64,000 nucleotides of DNA. Origin: Pantoea sp. BAV 3049. Its GTDB lineage: Bacteria > Pseudomonadota > Gammaproteobacteria > Enterobacterales > Enterobacteriaceae. Position numbers and translations under genes: made by a program. The stretch lies in assembly GCF_009765445.1 (NCBI RefSeq), contig NZ_WHOY01000031.1:2848884-2912883 (forward strand), given 5' to 3'. Positions 46,000 to 56,312 of this stretch are shown one piece after another; the first letter of the stretch is position 1; every line of letters begins with the position of its first letter. Below the pieces are notes generated by a model, which worked only from the letters and a program-made list of their open reading frames with translations, did no database searches and was not told the DNA's origin.

Positions 46000-46659
46000 A
46001 TGCAGTTTGACTGGAGCGCCATCTGGCCATCAATTCCGGCCCTGCTTGAAGGTGCCAGACTGACCCTGTGGATTTCGGTCCTCGGGCTGGTCGGCGGTCT
46101 GATTATCGGCCTGGTGGCCGGTTTTGCCCGCGCTTACGGCGGCTGGCTGTCACGCAATATCGCCCTGGTATTTATCGAATTGATCCGCGGCACGCCAATT
46201 GTCGTGCAGGTGATGTTTATCTATTTCGCCCTGCCGATGGCCTTTAACGACCTGCGCATCGATCCGTTCAGCGCTGCGGTCGTCACCATTATGATTAACT
46301 CCGGTGCTTACATCGCGGAAATCACCCGTGGTGCCGTACTGTCAATTAACAAAGGATTTCGTGAAGCCGGTCTGGCGCTTGGCCTTTCCAGCCGTGAAAC
46401 GCTGCGCTACGTGATCATGCCGCTGGCGCTGCGCCGTATGCTGCCACCGCTGGGCAACCAGTGGATCGTCAGCATCAAGGACACCTCGCTGTTTATCGTG
46501 ATCGGCGTGGCCGAGCTGACTCGTCAGGGCCAGGAAATTATTGCCGGAAACTTCCGCGCGCTGGAAATCTGGAGCGCCGTGGCCGTTATCTATCTGATTA
46601 TTACGCTGGTGCTGAGCTTTGTTCTGCGTCGCATTGAAAAAAGGATGAAAATCCTGTGA
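46000..46659 (+). CDS. glnP: Glutamine ABC transporter permease GlnP
   Basis: A 219-residue inner membrane permease of the HisMQ family with five predicted helices. It has [19 protein letters not shown], the [27 protein letters not shown] coupling loop (EAA motif) and [18 protein letters not shown]. It forms a homodimer that works with GlnQ and GlnH. Shine-Dalgarno GGAGAAG. Its stop overlaps the glnQ start. Confidence 0.95.
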   Translation: MQFDWSAIWPSIPALLEGARLTLWISVLGLVGGLIIGLVAGFARAYGGWLSRNIALVFIELIRGTPIVVQVMFIYFALPMAFNDLRIDPFSAAVVTIMINSGAYIAEITRGAVLSINKGFREAGLALGLSSRETLRYVIMPLALRRMLPPLGNQWIVSIKDTSLFIVIGVAELTRQGQEIIAGNFRALEIWSAVAVIYLIITLVLSFVLRRIEKRMKIL

Positions 46660-47378
46660 TTGAATTTAAAAACGTCTCGAAGCATTTTGGCCAGACTCAG
46701 GTTCTGCACGACATCAATCTGACTATCACACAGGGAGAAGTGGTGGTGATTATCGGCCCTTCCGGTTCCGGTAAATCTACCCTGTTACGCTGCATCAACA
46801 AGCTGGAAGAGATCACCAGCGGCGAACTGATTGTTGACGGGCTGAAAGTAAACGATCCAAAGGTTGACGACCGTCTGATCCGTCAGGAAGCGGGCATGGT
46901 ATTCCAGCAGTTCCACCTGTTTCCGCAGATGACTGCGCTGGACAACGTCGCCTTTGGCCCCATCCGCGTGCGTGGCGCGAAGAAGGAAGAAGCTCATCGT
47001 CTGGCAAAAGAGCTGTTGGGCAAAGTGGGTCTCGCCGAGCGCGCCCATCACTTCCCTTCCGAGCTGTCAGGTGGACAACAGCAGCGCGTGGCGATTGCCC
47101 GTGCGCTGGCGGTAAAGCCGAAAATGATGCTGTTCGATGAACCCACTTCTGCGCTGGACCCGGAACTGCGTCATGAAGTGCTGAAGGTGATGCAGGATCT
47201 GGCGGAAGAAGGCATGACTATGGTGATCGTGACTCACGAAGTGGGCTTCGCCAGGAAAGTGGCCTCGCGGCTGATCTTTATCGACAAGGGACGCATTGCC
47301 GAAGATGGCAACCCTGACGAGCTGATCGATAACCCGCCAAGCGCGCGCCTGCAGGAATTTTTACAGCACGTGTCGTAA
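46656..47378 (+). CDS. glnQ: Glutamine ABC transporter ATP-binding protein GlnQ
   Basis: A 240-residue ATPase with Walker [15 protein letters not shown]-loop [18 protein letters not shown], signature [15 protein letters not shown], Walker [16 protein letters not shown] and the switch histidine in VTHEVGF. The start codon is GTG, overlapping the glnP stop by 4 nt (GTGA). Energises glutamine uptake. Confidence 0.96.
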   Translation: MIEFKNVSKHFGQTQVLHDINLTITQGEVVVIIGPSGSGKSTLLRCINKLEEITSGELIVDGLKVNDPKVDDRLIRQEAGMVFQQFHLFPQMTALDNVAFGPIRVRGAKKEEAHRLAKELLGKVGLAERAHHFPSELSGGQQQRVAIARALAVKPKMMLFDEPTSALDPELRHEVLKVMQDLAEEGMTMVIVTHEVGFARKVASRLIFIDKGRIAEDGNPDELIDNPPSARLQEFLQHVS

Positions 47379-47380
47379 TC

Positions 47381-47406
47381 TGAAAGGGTGGACACCTGTC
47401 CGCCCT
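47381..47406 (+). terminator. Hairpin behind glnQ
   Basis: AAAGGGTGGACA and TGTCCGCCCTTT form a 12-bp stem with one G-T pair. No T-run follows directly, so the strength as a terminator is uncertain. Confidence 0.55.
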
Positions 47407-47511
47407 TTCTACTCGTCCTGGTCTAAAAAAAGCCCTCTTTACCCTCCACTTACACTTAGCAGACTATACTTTCTGGTCGACGCCGACTTTGCGCCGCAAT
47501 GGGAGAATATG

Positions 47512-49782
47512 ATGTTGGGAACCCTTTCACCCTGGCGTTTCGCCTTACGGTGGCTACTTTTTACGCTTTTTTTTATTTTTGCCGGACAAAGCCAGGCAGT
47601 ATCGCTTCCTGCCGCGGCCGTTGCCGCTTCTCAGTCACAGTCTGCCGCAACCTCCTCCCAAAGCGGTGAACCCAGCGTTGAACAGAAAAAAGCCGCCTAC
47701 GCCGCACTGGCGAATATTCTGCAAAACGATCAGTCTCGCCGAGAATTAATCGATCAGCTGCGCTCCGCCTCCGAAAGCCCCTCAACCACCAAAGCGCCAG
47801 TGTTGACGCCACCCGGTGAGGATGAAGATAAAACGGTGCTGGAAAGCGTGACCGATGTCAGCCGTCATTTTGGCGGGGAGTTTCTCACCCGGGTGGAGAA
47901 ACTTCAGCGCAACATCGCTGATGCCCCGCATAAGCCTTTCAATCAAAATACCTTTTTCAACGCACTCAGCCACTTCGCGATGCTCGCTATCGCGCTGTTT
48001 GCCTTCTACTGGCTGATCAGTTGGGCAATGAGTCCAATTTATCGCCGGATGGGTCAGTGGGGACGGCAGAAAAACAGCGACCGGACTAACTGGCTGCACC
48101 TGCCTTCGGTGATCCTCGGCGCGTTTATTATCGACCTGCTGCTGCTCGGTCTGGCGCTGTTCGTCGGGCAGATCCTGAGTGATTCCCTGAATGCCGGCAG
48201 CCGCACCATCGCCTATCAGCAGGGGTTATTCCTGAATGCTTTTGCGCTGATCGAATTTTTCAAAGCCATCCTGCGGCTGATGTTCAGCCCGCGTTTTCCA
48301 CAGCTGCGCTTTTTCCATTTGCCGGACGATCGCGCCGCCTACTGGAATACCCGTCTGAGCTGGCTGAGCGGCGTGATTGGCTACGGGCTGCTGGTGATTG
48401 TGCCGATTGTCTCCAACCAGGTGAATGTGCAGGTGGCTGCGCTGGTCAACGTGGTGCTGATGGGGCTGATCACCCTCTGGGCGCTGTATCTGATCTTCCA
48501 CAATCGCCACAACATTCAGATCGAACTGAACCGTGTCGCCGATCGTTCAATGACCTTCTTTTCGCTGTTTATCCGCGCTTTTGCCTTGATTTGGCACTGG
48601 CTGGCCAGCGCCTATTTTATCGCGCTGTTCCTGTTCTCAATGTTCAACCCCGGCGACAGCCTTAAGTTTATGATGTCCGCCTCTGTTCGCACGCTGGCCA
48701 TTATCGGCATTGGTGCGCTGATCTCCGGCATTCTGACCCGCTGGATTTCCAAGACCATCATCCTGTCCCCCGACCTGCGCCGTAACTATCCTGAGCTGCA
48801 GCAGCGGGTTAATGGCTGGATTTCGGTGATGTTGAAACTGGCAAGAACGCTGACCGTGTTTGCCGTCAGCCTGCTGCTGCTCAATGCGTGGAACCTGTTT
48901 GACCTGTGGCACTGGCTGACGGTGGGTGCAGGCGTGAAGATGGTCGATGTGATTATCCGTATCGTGATGATCCTGTTCTTCTCGGCAGTGGGCTGGACGC
49001 TGCTTGCCAGCCTGATTGAAAGCCGCCTGGCTTCCGACTCGCACGGCAGGCCAATGCCCAGCGCCAGAACCCGCACGCTGCTGACACTGTTCCGTAACGC
49101 GCTGGCGGTGGTGATCAGCACCATCACCATCATGATTTTGCTGTCGGAAATTGGGGTGAATATCGCGCCGCTGCTGGCCGGTGCCGGAGCACTGGGTCTG
49201 GCTGTGTCATTCGGTTCACAGACCCTGGTGAAGGATATTATCACCGGCATCTTCATCCAGTTTGAGAACGGCATGAATACCGGCGACCTGGTCACAATTG
49301 GCACCATTACCGGTACGGTGGAACGGATGTCGATCCGTTCGGTTGGCGTCCGCCAGGATACCGGCGCTTACCATATTATTCCGTGGTCATCGATTACCAC
49401 CTTCGCCAACTTCGTGCGAGGTATCGGTTCGTTTGTCGCCAACTATGATGTTGACAGGCGTGAGGACAGCGAGCGGGTAAATGCCACTCTGCAGGCGGCC
49501 GTTGAGGAGCTGATGCAGGATAAGGATATTCGTGGAATGGTGATTGGCGAGCCCTCTTTTGCCGGGCTGGTCGGATTGACTAACCAGGGCTTTACCGTGC
49601 GGGTCTCCTTCACCACCCAGCCACTGAAGCAGTGGACCGTGCGTTTCGCGCTGGACAATATGGTGAAGAAGCACTTTGATGCTGCAGGGATCAAAGCCCC
49701 GCATCAGACGGTCCAGGTGATGCAGACCGGCACCGAAATCGACGGTGCGGCCAGCTTCCAGTCGCTGCCTGCGCCCGATTAA
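47512..49782 (+). CDS. ybiO: MscS-family mechanosensitive channel YbiO
   Basis: A 756-residue inner membrane channel. An N-terminal hydrophobic segment (signal or helix, residues about 10-30) and a periplasmic stretch with [17 protein letters not shown] are followed by about ten helices and the conserved MscS pore domain near residues 540-640: [41 protein letters not shown], shown here in parts. E. coli YbiO gives a large-conductance, NaCl-induced channel activity. Of two adjacent ATG codons the second is better spaced from GGGAG. Its 3' end overlaps convergent rlmF by 4 bp. Confidence 0.93.
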   Translation: MLGTLSPWRFALRWLLFTLFFIFAGQSQAVSLPAAAVAASQSQSAATSSQSGEPSVEQKKAAYAALANILQNDQSRRELIDQLRSASESPSTTKAPVLTPPGEDEDKTVLESVTDVSRHFGGEFLTRVEKLQRNIADAPHKPFNQNTFFNALSHFAMLAIALFAFYWLISWAMSPIYRRMGQWGRQKNSDRTNWLHLPSVILGAFIIDLLLLGLALFVGQILSDSLNAGSRTIAYQQGLFLNAFALIEFFKAILRLMFSPRFPQLRFFHLPDDRAAYWNTRLSWLSGVIGYGLLVIVPIVSNQVNVQVAALVNVVLMGLITLWALYLIFHNRHNIQIELNRVADRSMTFFSLFIRAFALIWHWLASAYFIALFLFSMFNPGDSLKFMMSASVRTLAIIGIGALISGILTRWISKTIILSPDLRRNYPELQQRVNGWISVMLKLARTLTVFAVSLLLLNAWNLFDLWHWLTVGAGVKMVDVIIRIVMILFFSAVGWTLLASLIESRLASDSHGRPMPSARTRTLLTLFRNALAVVISTITIMILLSEIGVNIAPLLAGAGALGLAVSFGSQTLVKDIITGIFIQFENGMNTGDLVTIGTITGTVERMSIRSVGVRQDTGAYHIIPWSSITTFANFVRGIGSFVANYDVDRREDSERVNATLQAAVEELMQDKDIRGMVIGEPSFAGLVGLTNQGFTVRVSFTTQPLKQWTVRFALDNMVKKHFDAAGIKAPHQTVQVMQTGTEIDGAASFQSLPAPD

Positions 49783-50711
49783 ACGCGGGACATCTGGCGT
49801 TCACGCACCGGTTTTTCCATAAAGGTCCAGGCGATGAAGCGACTCTGCTTCTGACCCTGGGCCATTTCAACAGTGCGTACGGCAACGGCTCCGGCCTGCT
49901 CCAGCGCGCGCCAGATGTCCGGCAGGTTTTCCTTGCGTGAGACCAGCGAAGTGAACCAGATGCACTGGCGGGAAAACATCACGCTTTCGTCGATGATCCG
50001 GGCGATAAAGGCTTTTTCACCGCCTTCGCACCACAGCTCATCCCGCTGACCGCCAAAGTTAAGCGGCGCGCTTTTTGCCAGCCCGAGGTTGCGCACTTTT
50101 CGCTGGCTGCCCTGCTGTGCCTCACTGGCTGAGGCATGGAACGGTGGGTTACAGATTACTGCATGATACTGTTCGTTTTTATGGATAATGCCGCTGAAAA
50201 TCGCCTGATGATCTTTCTGCCTGCGCAAACGAACGCCACGGTTCAGGCTGGGGTTAGCCGCAATAATAGCGTTGGCAGAACGCATAGCCTCTTCATTGAT
50301 TTCGCTGCCGGTAAAGCGCCAGTCGTATTCGCGATTGCCGATCAGCGGATAGATGCAGTTTGCGCCACATCCGATGTCCAGCACGTTGATATTGCGCGGC
50401 ACCACGGACTTATTATCTTCCGCCAGCAAATCCGCCAGATGGTGAACATAGTCGGCGCGGCCGGGCACAGGCGGGCAGAGAAAGCCATCCGGAATAGTCC
50501 AGTGTTCAATCTGGTAAAAATGGTGCAACAGCGCCTGGTTCAGCATTCTGACCGCCGCAGGATCGGCAAAGTCGACCGACTCATCGCCGTACTGATTCAC
50601 AGCCACAAACTCCGCCAGAGGCGGATGGCTGGCAATAAGCGCGGGAAAGTCATAACGGCCACGATGGCGGTTGCGGGGATGAAGCTGAGTTTTTTCGGCG
50701 GTATTTTTCAT
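49779..50711 (-). CDS. rlmF: 23S rRNA (adenine1618-N6)-methyltransferase RlmF
   Basis: A 310-residue SAM-dependent methyltransferase. The N-terminus [12 protein letters not shown] and the [26 protein letters not shown] segment are typical; the SAM loop is [16 protein letters not shown]; the catalytic amino-methyltransferase motif is NPPFHAS. It methylates A1618 of 23S rRNA. The order ybiO-rlmF is that of E. coli. Confidence 0.94.
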   Translation of the reverse strand: MKNTAEKTQLHPRNRHRGRYDFPALIASHPPLAEFVAVNQYGDESVDFADPAAVRMLNQALLHHFYQIEHWTIPDGFLCPPVPGRADYVHHLADLLAEDNKSVVPRNINVLDIGCGANCIYPLIGNREYDWRFTGSEINEEAMRSANAIIAANPSLNRGVRLRRQKDHQAIFSGIIHKNEQYHAVICNPPFHASASEAQQGSQRKVRNLGLAKSAPLNFGGQRDELWCEGGEKAFIARIIDESVMFSRQCIWFTSLVSRKENLPDIWRALEQAGAVAVRTVEMAQGQKQSRFIAWTFMEKPVRERQMSRV

Positions 50712-50836
50712 ATTCGGCTCTCTTGTCTGAGGCGCGTAAGATACCTTCTGTGGTAAAGATCGTAAACAATTGCCGCCTTTTTTCCCTTTGCAGACCAGCT
50801 ACTATAAGGTCATTCTGCGAATTTTAAGGAGTTCTG

Positions 50837-51469
50837 ATGACACGTTCCCGCCACTCTTATCAACCCCGTCTGGGCCACGGTCTGCCACATGACCCACTGA
50901 ATGCGATCGTTGGTCCCCGGCCGATAGGCTGGATTAGCTCACAGAGTGCCAGAGGCGAGCGCAATCTGGCACCGTACAGCTTCTTTAACTGCTTCAATTA
51001 TCAGCCACCGATCATTGGTTTTTCCAGTCAGGGCTGGAAAGACAGCGTGGCCAATATTGCTGAGACCGGAGAATTCGTCTGGAATCTGGCCACGCGCGAG
51101 CTGGCAGTAGCAATGAATGAGAGTTCTGCTTCGGTCCCGCACGGTGAAGATGAATTTACCCTGACGGGACTGACCGCCCTGCCCGGCACGCAGGTTAACG
51201 TCAGTATGGTGGCGGAAAGCCCGGTAAACTTCGAATGCAAGCTAACTCAGTTAATTCAGTTGCAGGGAGCAGATGGCGGCAAGATCGACCAGTGGCTGGT
51301 GCTGGGCGAAGCAGTAGCGATCCATATCGACCACGCACTGCTGGAAGAGGGCATTTACCAGACGGCCAGAGCCAACCCGATTTTGCGCGCGGGCGGCCCA
51401 AGCGCTTATTATGCTATCAGCGATGAGTTGCGGTTTGATTTGATCCGGCCGGATGCACGGAAGATTTAG
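50837..51469 (+). CDS. Flavin reductase-like FMN-binding protein
   Basis: A 210-residue protein of the flavin reductase-like (FMN-binding split barrel) family. Motifs: GPRPIGWISSQSARGERNLAPYSFFN at the flavin phosphate site, PPIIGFSSQGWKDSVANI, ETGEFVWNLAT and the C-terminal GGPSAYYAI. Such proteins are often annotated as flavoredoxins or flavin reductases; the electron partner is unknown. Shine-Dalgarno AAGGAG. The 3' end overlaps the convergent lyase-like gene by 53 bp. Confidence 0.82.
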   Translation: MTRSRHSYQPRLGHGLPHDPLNAIVGPRPIGWISSQSARGERNLAPYSFFNCFNYQPPIIGFSSQGWKDSVANIAETGEFVWNLATRELAVAMNESSASVPHGEDEFTLTGLTALPGTQVNVSMVAESPVNFECKLTQLIQLQGADGGKIDQWLVLGEAVAIHIDHALLEEGIYQTARANPILRAGGPSAYYAISDELRFDLIRPDARKI

Positions 51470-52982
51470 TCAGGGGTGGCTCCGGGTGCAGGTGTTGCGT
51501 CTTGATGATCCCTGCGGCTTTCTCAATCTCCGGGGCCAGCCAGCGATCTTCCTGCCAGGTTGCCACCTGCGCACGCAGCAATGCCCAGGCTTCACGTGTT
51601 CCGCTTCCCGCCTTATCTGCGTCATGGAAGTCCAGCGCCTGAGCCGCGAGTAAATACTCAATCGCGAGGATCTGATAAGTATTTTCCGCCAGCTTCAGCA
51701 ATTTCAGCGCCGCACTGGTTCCCATACTCAGATGATCTTCCTGCAGCGCGGAGGTCACGTAGTTGTCCAGTACCGCGGGCTGGGCCAGCTGTCGGTTTTC
51801 ACCGCAGAGCGAAGCCGCCACGTACTGGGCGATCATCATGCCGGAGTTCACCCCCGGCTGCGCCACCAGAAACGCCGGAAGCCCGCTGACCAGTGGGTTG
51901 ATAAGCCTGTCGAGACGACGCTCCGCCACGCTGCCAATCTCAGCCAACGCAATGGCCAGCACGTCAGCCGCCATCGCCACTGATTCACCATGCGGATTCG
52001 CCTGCGAAACCACCCGCCAGTTATCCACCGTGCCCAGCACCAGCGGATTATCCGTTGCGGCGTTGAGCTCGGTTTCGATCAGCTTCTCGGCGTGCCCGAA
52101 CTGATCGCGGCAGGCGCCATGGATCTGTGGCATTGAACGCAAACTCAGCGCATCCTGGGTTCGCACGCCTTTACTCAGCGCAATAATCTCGCTGCCGTTC
52201 AGCAAATGTCGCAGCCTTTCACCCACTGTCTGCACGCTTGCGCTGCCCTTCAGGGCGAGGATCTCCGCATCGAAGGCATCCATCTGGCCGCGCAACGCTT
52301 CAAAACTCATCGCGCCGGTTACGTCTGCCCACGCCAGCAGCTGGCTGGCTTCACCCAGCGCCAGGCAGGAAAGCCCGGTCATACAGGGCGTACCGTTCAC
52401 CAGGCTCAGACCGTCCTTTGCACCTAACGGACAGGGCTGCAACCCTTCAGACTCCAGCGCCACGGCAGCCGGAACACGCTCTCCACGATAGCTGACGTTG
52501 CCGATACCAATCAGCGTCAGCCCGACATGGGCCATATGCGTCAGATATCCTACCGACCCCTGCGCAGGGATTTGCGGCGTGATGCCGTGATTCAGCAGCG
52601 CCAGCAAACTTTTCACCACCTGCGGAGATATGCCAGACTTGCCGTGGCTGTAATTTGCCACTGCCGCACAGATAATGGCGCGAGCCTGGACATTATCCAG
52701 CGCAGGCCCAACGCCGCAGGCATGGCTCATTAACGTATTGCGCGACAGCTGGCTGAGCTGATCTTCTGCCAGAGTGATATTGCACAACGCGCCCAGCCCG
52801 GTATTGATGCCGTAGGCAATCTGCCCTTCCGCCACAATCAGCCTGACGATCTCCCGCGCGGCATGAATGCGCTGCCAGGCACCCTCACTGAGCTGCAACT
52901 GAGCGCCCGTTTTTGCCACCCGCACCACATCCTGCCAGCGCAGACGAGCATCGCCCCAGACTATCTGTTCTTTATCTGTCAT
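51417..52982 (-). CDS. Histidine ammonia-lyase paralogue lacking the MIO triad
   Basis: A 521-residue member of the aromatic amino acid lyase family. Many family landmarks are present: YGINTGLG (Tyr57), SHACGVG, SLVNGT (Asn196), SLRSMPQIHGA, ELNAATDNPLV and QEDHLSMG (Glu415). But the triad that forms the MIO electrophile is missing: canonical enzymes read GSVGASGDLAPLAH, while this one reads GSVGYLTHMAH (residues 142-151; YLT encoded at 52539-52547). The Tyr of the QDPYSLR loop is also gone (QDALSLR, residues 276-282). The product therefore cannot use the usual chemistry. It starts 1 bp behind the ABC ATPase stop, so it is translationally coupled to the transporter and probably acts on the same substrate or binds it. 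Confidence 0.82.
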   Translation of the reverse strand: MTDKEQIVWGDARLRWQDVVRVAKTGAQLQLSEGAWQRIHAAREIVRLIVAEGQIAYGINTGLGALCNITLAEDQLSQLSRNTLMSHACGVGPALDNVQARAIICAAVANYSHGKSGISPQVVKSLLALLNHGITPQIPAQGSVGYLTHMAHVGLTLIGIGNVSYRGERVPAAVALESEGLQPCPLGAKDGLSLVNGTPCMTGLSCLALGEASQLLAWADVTGAMSFEALRGQMDAFDAEILALKGSASVQTVGERLRHLLNGSEIIALSKGVRTQDALSLRSMPQIHGACRDQFGHAEKLIETELNAATDNPLVLGTVDNWRVVSQANPHGESVAMAADVLAIALAEIGSVAERRLDRLINPLVSGLPAFLVAQPGVNSGMMIAQYVAASLCGENRQLAQPAVLDNYVTSALQEDHLSMGTSAALKLLKLAENTYQILAIEYLLAAQALDFHDADKAGSGTREAWALLRAQVATWQEDRWLAPEIEKAAGIIKTQHLHPEPPLTKSSVHPAGSNQTATHR

Positions 52983-52983
52983 C

Positions 52984-53766
52984 TCAGCTGGCCCGGTGGC
53001 TGGAAATAAACTGCTGGAAGCGTGGCGAGCCGCTGTCACCAAACATCTCTTCCGGCGCGCCTTCACAGTCAATCATCCCCTGGTGCATAAACACCACGCG
53101 GTTCGATACCGTTCGGGCAAAACCCATCTCATGTGTCACCACCAGCATGGTTCTTCCCTCTTCAGCCAGGCTGTGCATCACCTTGAGTACATCCCCCACC
53201 AGCTCCGGATCCAGCGCGGAAGTCGGCTCATCAAACAGCATCACTTCCGGCTCCATCGCCAGTGCACGGGCAATCGCCACTCGCTGCTGCTGGCCGCCGG
53301 AAAGCTGCGAAGGAAAGAAATCTTTGCGGTTCAGTAATCCCACCCGGTTCAGGATCTGTTCAGCCTGCTCAATGCACTCTTTACGGTTGCGCTTCAGCAC
53401 GTAAAGCGGCCCCTCAATCACGTTCTGCAAGACGGTCATATGCGACCACAGGTTGAAGCTCTGGAATACCATCCCCAGCCGCGAGCGCAGCGTCTCCACC
53501 TGTTTGTGATTGGCTGCCAGCTGGTGCCCCCGCGCATGCCGCTTCATCTCGATAGTTTCACCGGCAACGCTTACCACGCCTGAATCCGGTGTCTCCAGCA
53601 GGTTAATGCAGCGCAGGAAGGTACTCTTACCCGAACCACTGGCCCCCAGAATGGAGATCACGTCACCTTTACGGGCCTCCAGCGAAATGCCCTTTAGCAC
53701 CTCCAGCGAGCCAAAAGACTTGCGAATGTCACTCATCGAGAGCGTTACAGGGGCGGAATCACTCAT
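52984..53766 (-). CDS. Polar amino acid ABC transporter ATP-binding protein (likely histidine)
   Basis: A 260-residue HisP/GlnQ-type ATPase: Walker [41 protein letters not shown] as in HisP, signature [16 protein letters not shown], Walker [21 protein letters not shown] and VTHEMGF. The ATG at 53766 (after GGAGAG) overlaps the permease gene by 8 nt. Fourth gene of the transporter operon; hut context suggests histidine or urocanate as substrate. Confidence 0.88.
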   Translation of the reverse strand: MSDSAPVTLSMSDIRKSFGSLEVLKGISLEARKGDVISILGASGSGKSTFLRCINLLETPDSGVVSVAGETIEMKRHARGHQLAANHKQVETLRSRLGMVFQSFNLWSHMTVLQNVIEGPLYVLKRNRKECIEQAEQILNRVGLLNRKDFFPSQLSGGQQQRVAIARALAMEPEVMLFDEPTSALDPELVGDVLKVMHSLAEEGRTMLVVTHEMGFARTVSNRVVFMHQGMIDCEGAPEEMFGDSGSPRFQQFISSHRAS

Positions 53767-54502
53767 TTTTCTCTCCGGCAATCACAGGGGGAACAGGCAG
53801 GGACGGCGCGGTCTCAACCGGCCGCAGCCGCGGCGACAGGCGGCGCTCAACCCAGGCATAAATCTGCACGATAATAAAATTCAGGATCAGGTAAATCAGC
53901 GCGGCGCAGACGAACACTTCCATCGTGCGATAGGTACGCTGAATAATCTGCTGGGCGACCCCGGTCACATCCCACACCGTCACCAGGCTTGCCAGCGCGG
54001 TGGATTTCACCAGCAGGATCGCCTCGGTGGAATAGGCTGGTAAGGCGTAACGCAGCATGACTGGCGCAATAATCCGGCGCAGCAGCAACCAGCGCGACAT
54101 GCCACAGGCCATCCCCGCTTCTATTTGTCCGCCAGGGATGGCCAGCAGGCCACCACGAAAAATCTCCGCCGTATAGGATGCGGTACAAAGTGCCAGAGCC
54201 ACCACCGCACAGAAGAACGGCTCACGCAGCACCGGCCAGACAAAACTGTGGCGGATCACTCCAAACTGCCCCAACCCGTAGTAGATCAGGAACAGCTGGA
54301 TCATCAACGGCGAGCCGCGAAACACCAAGATATAGAAGCGGGCAAAGCCGCTAAGGATCCGGTTACGGCTCATACGCAGGGCAAGGATCCCCATCGCCAG
54401 CACACCGCCCAGCACAAAGGAAGCAAAGAACAATCCCAGCGTCACCGGCAGCGCGGCGGCAAGCCTGAGGAAGGTTTCGCTCAGAAACGGAAAATCAATC
54501 AT
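53759..54502 (-). CDS. Amino acid ABC transporter permease (HisM type)
   Basis: A 247-residue permease with five predicted helices. Motifs: [20 protein letters not shown], the [29 protein letters not shown] coupling loop, in parts, and [30 protein letters not shown]. It pairs with the neighbouring HisQ-type permease, encoded 11 bp upstream, in a heterodimeric polar amino acid importer. A Pro-rich tail of about 25 residues follows the last helix. Confidence 0.87.
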   Translation of the reverse strand: MIDFPFLSETFLRLAAALPVTLGLFFASFVLGGVLAMGILALRMSRNRILSGFARFYILVFRGSPLMIQLFLIYYGLGQFGVIRHSFVWPVLREPFFCAVVALALCTASYTAEIFRGGLLAIPGGQIEAGMACGMSRWLLLRRIIAPVMLRYALPAYSTEAILLVKSTALASLVTVWDVTGVAQQIIQRTYRTMEVFVCAALIYLILNFIIVQIYAWVERRLSPRLRPVETAPSLPVPPVIAGEKNE

Positions 54503-54513
54503 CGGCTGCTCCT

Positions 54514-55230
54514 TTAGCTGTGCGCCGCAGTGCGGCTTTGATGCGCGCGTCCGAGGCGTTTTTCAGCCCGTTTAAACGCGGTATTAGAGAGCACCGTCAG
54601 CACCAGATAGCAGGTACCGCCAATCAGGTAGAAGGTGAAATATTGCCGGGTTGAACCAGCCGCCACCTGACTGGCGCGCATCAGTTCAACAATGCCGGTG
54701 ACCGAAATCAGCGCCGAGTCTTTCAGGCTCATCTGCCAGACATTTGCCAGACCAGGCAGCGCGTAGCGCACCACCTGCGGCAGAATAATGCGCTGCAGAA
54801 TACGCCACTTCGGCATACCGATCGCCTGGGCGGCCTCGATCTCTCCGCTGTTCAGCGCCAGCCTGCCAGCGCGAAACACTTCAGCCTGATAGGAGCCGGA
54901 TATCAGCCCAATCGCCAGCGCGCCAATCAGGAAAGGCGGTACTTCGATAAAGCCGTCCGCACCGAACAACTGACCAATCTGGGTAATCAGACCGGAGCCG
55001 CCGAAGTAAAACAGATAGATGATCAGCAGCTCCGGAATACCGCGGAAAATCACCGAGTAGCCATCACCCAGCCAGCGTACTGGTCTGCGTGGCGACAGCT
55101 TGGCTGCGGCCACGCCGCTTCCCACCACGGCCCCGACCGCCATCGCCGCCAGCGACAGCAGCAACGTGGTCATTGCGGCGCTGAGGATCAGAAATCCCCA
55201 GCCATTTTCACCAAACCCAGGAATGGCCAT
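54514..55230 (-). CDS. Amino acid ABC transporter permease (HisQ type)
   Basis: A permease of about 238 residues with five predicted helices: an N-terminal helix with LSAAMTTLLLSLAAMAVGAV, VIFRGIPELLIIYLFYFGG, the SGSYQAEVFRAGRLALNSGEIEAAQAIGM loop, in parts, and ILPQVVRYALPGLANVWQMSLKDSAL. It is the partner of the HisM-type subunit. I place the start at the ATG at 55230; a GTG two codons earlier, close behind GGGGA, is the alternative. It follows the binding protein gene by about 16 bp. Confidence 0.86.
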   Translation of the reverse strand: MAIPGFGENGWGFLILSAAMTTLLLSLAAMAVGAVVGSGVAAAKLSPRRPVRWLGDGYSVIFRGIPELLIIYLFYFGGSGLITQIGQLFGADGFIEVPPFLIGALAIGLISGSYQAEVFRAGRLALNSGEIEAAQAIGMPKWRILQRIILPQVVRYALPGLANVWQMSLKDSALISVTGIVELMRASQVAAGSTRQYFTFYLIGGTCYLVLTVLSNTAFKRAEKRLGRAHQSRTAAHS

Positions 55231-55246
55231 TTTCACTGTTCCCCGC

Positions 55247-56104
55247 TTACGGTGTTACGTTAGTTTTAAACCATTTCTCGCTGAGTTTTTTCACCGTGCC
55301 ATCGGCCAGCGCGGCTTTGATCGCTTCATCCAGCTTCGCTTTCAGATCGCCATCAGACTTGCGGATCCCCAGCGCTTCGCCCTCACCCCAGATCGGGCCG
55401 CCCAGTTGCGGACCGGACAGTTGCAGATCTTTGTTTTCCGGTTTACTGAGAATGGAATTGGCAAAAGTCACGTCATCAAATACTGCGTCAATACGCTCGG
55501 CCTGAAGATCGAGGATTGCATCGGCAGAAGCACTGTATTCGCGCACTGTCGCCACGTCTTTAAAGTATTTGTCGATAAATGGCGTGTAGACCGTACCGGA
55601 AGCAATACCGATGGTTTTGCCTTTCAGCGCCGCCTTCAGGCTGGCAATTGCCGGCGCAATCTCTTTCGGGTCGTCATGCAGCCTGACGATGTTATCTGCT
55701 CCGGTCCCTTTCGGCAGGACATTCCCGTCCTTCGTGGTGATAAAGCTGGCAGGCGTGGCTGCATAAGGCACGGTGAAGTCGATCACCTGGCGGCGCTCCG
55801 GCGTGATCACAATGGCGTCCATGATCACATCGTATTTACCGGCCTGCATCCCGGCGATCATCCCGTCCCAGTTCTGCACCACCAGCTTGCAGCTGATTTT
55901 CATGCGTTCGCAAAGGTTGGTCATCAGCTCCGGCTCAAAACCGCTGAGTTTGCCGCCCGGCAGCGTTATGTTCCACGGCTCGTAGCTCCCCTCGGTGGCG
56001 ATGGTGATGGATTTCCACTCTTTCGCCTGGGAAGGCAGCGCGCAGAGCAGTGCGGAAGTCACAAGGGTGGTAGCCAGAACCCGGCGAAATAACGGATGTT
56101 TCAT
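55247..56104 (-). CDS. Amino acid-binding periplasmic protein (SBP family 3)
   Basis: A 285-residue binding protein with signal peptide 1-27 (ending SQA). Mature features: ITIATEGSYEPWNITLPGGK, GFEPELMTNLCERMKISC with a Cys pair as in HisJ/ArgT, VITPERRQVIDFTVPYAATP, IGIASGTVYTPFIDKYF and the AERIDAVFDD hinge. It is probably a histidine- or urocanate-binding protein given the hut surroundings; basic amino acids are possible. AGGAGCGTTAG precedes the ATG. Its promoter region has a sigma-54 box and two HutC-like boxes. Confidence 0.87.
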   Translation of the reverse strand: MKHPLFRRVLATTLVTSALLCALPSQAKEWKSITIATEGSYEPWNITLPGGKLSGFEPELMTNLCERMKISCKLVVQNWDGMIAGMQAGKYDVIMDAIVITPERRQVIDFTVPYAATPASFITTKDGNVLPKGTGADNIVRLHDDPKEIAPAIASLKAALKGKTIGIASGTVYTPFIDKYFKDVATVREYSASADAILDLQAERIDAVFDDVTFANSILSKPENKDLQLSGPQLGGPIWGEGEALGIRKSDGDLKAKLDEAIKAALADGTVKKLSEKWFKTNVTP

Positions 56105-56200
56105 CTAACGCTCCTGGAGGGGTGAAGGCCGGTTGCCCGATGGCAGCAGACCGAATGAATGACGGACCGTCAGGGACGGCAAGAGCTGAGTAGTTATGTC

Positions 56201-56212
56201 ATGTATATACAA
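56201..56212. promoter_or_regulatory. HutC-type operator a (transporter leader)
   Basis: ATGTATATACAA, a near-perfect TGTA-N2-TACA palindrome, lies about 97 bp before the binding protein gene, downstream of the predicted sigma-54 start. It sits in a 23-bp segment (56193-56215) that matches the segment around operator b at 20 of 23 positions. Confidence 0.7.
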
Positions 56213-56296
56213 CTAAATATCTGACAATTCCCGCAGCGCAAGACAAAACTGTGACGCACTCTATGTTAATGGATTGTAGCGCCAGGTTGTTATGTC

Positions 56297-56308
56297 TTGT
56301 ACATACAA
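56297..56308. promoter_or_regulatory. HutC-type operator b (at the transporter start point)
   Basis: TTGTACATACAA on the plus strand (TTGTATGTACAA on the minus). It begins 4 bp behind the sigma-54 -12 element and should overlap the transcription start, so bound repressor would block initiation. Confidence 0.75.
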
Positions 56309-56312
56309 CCAG

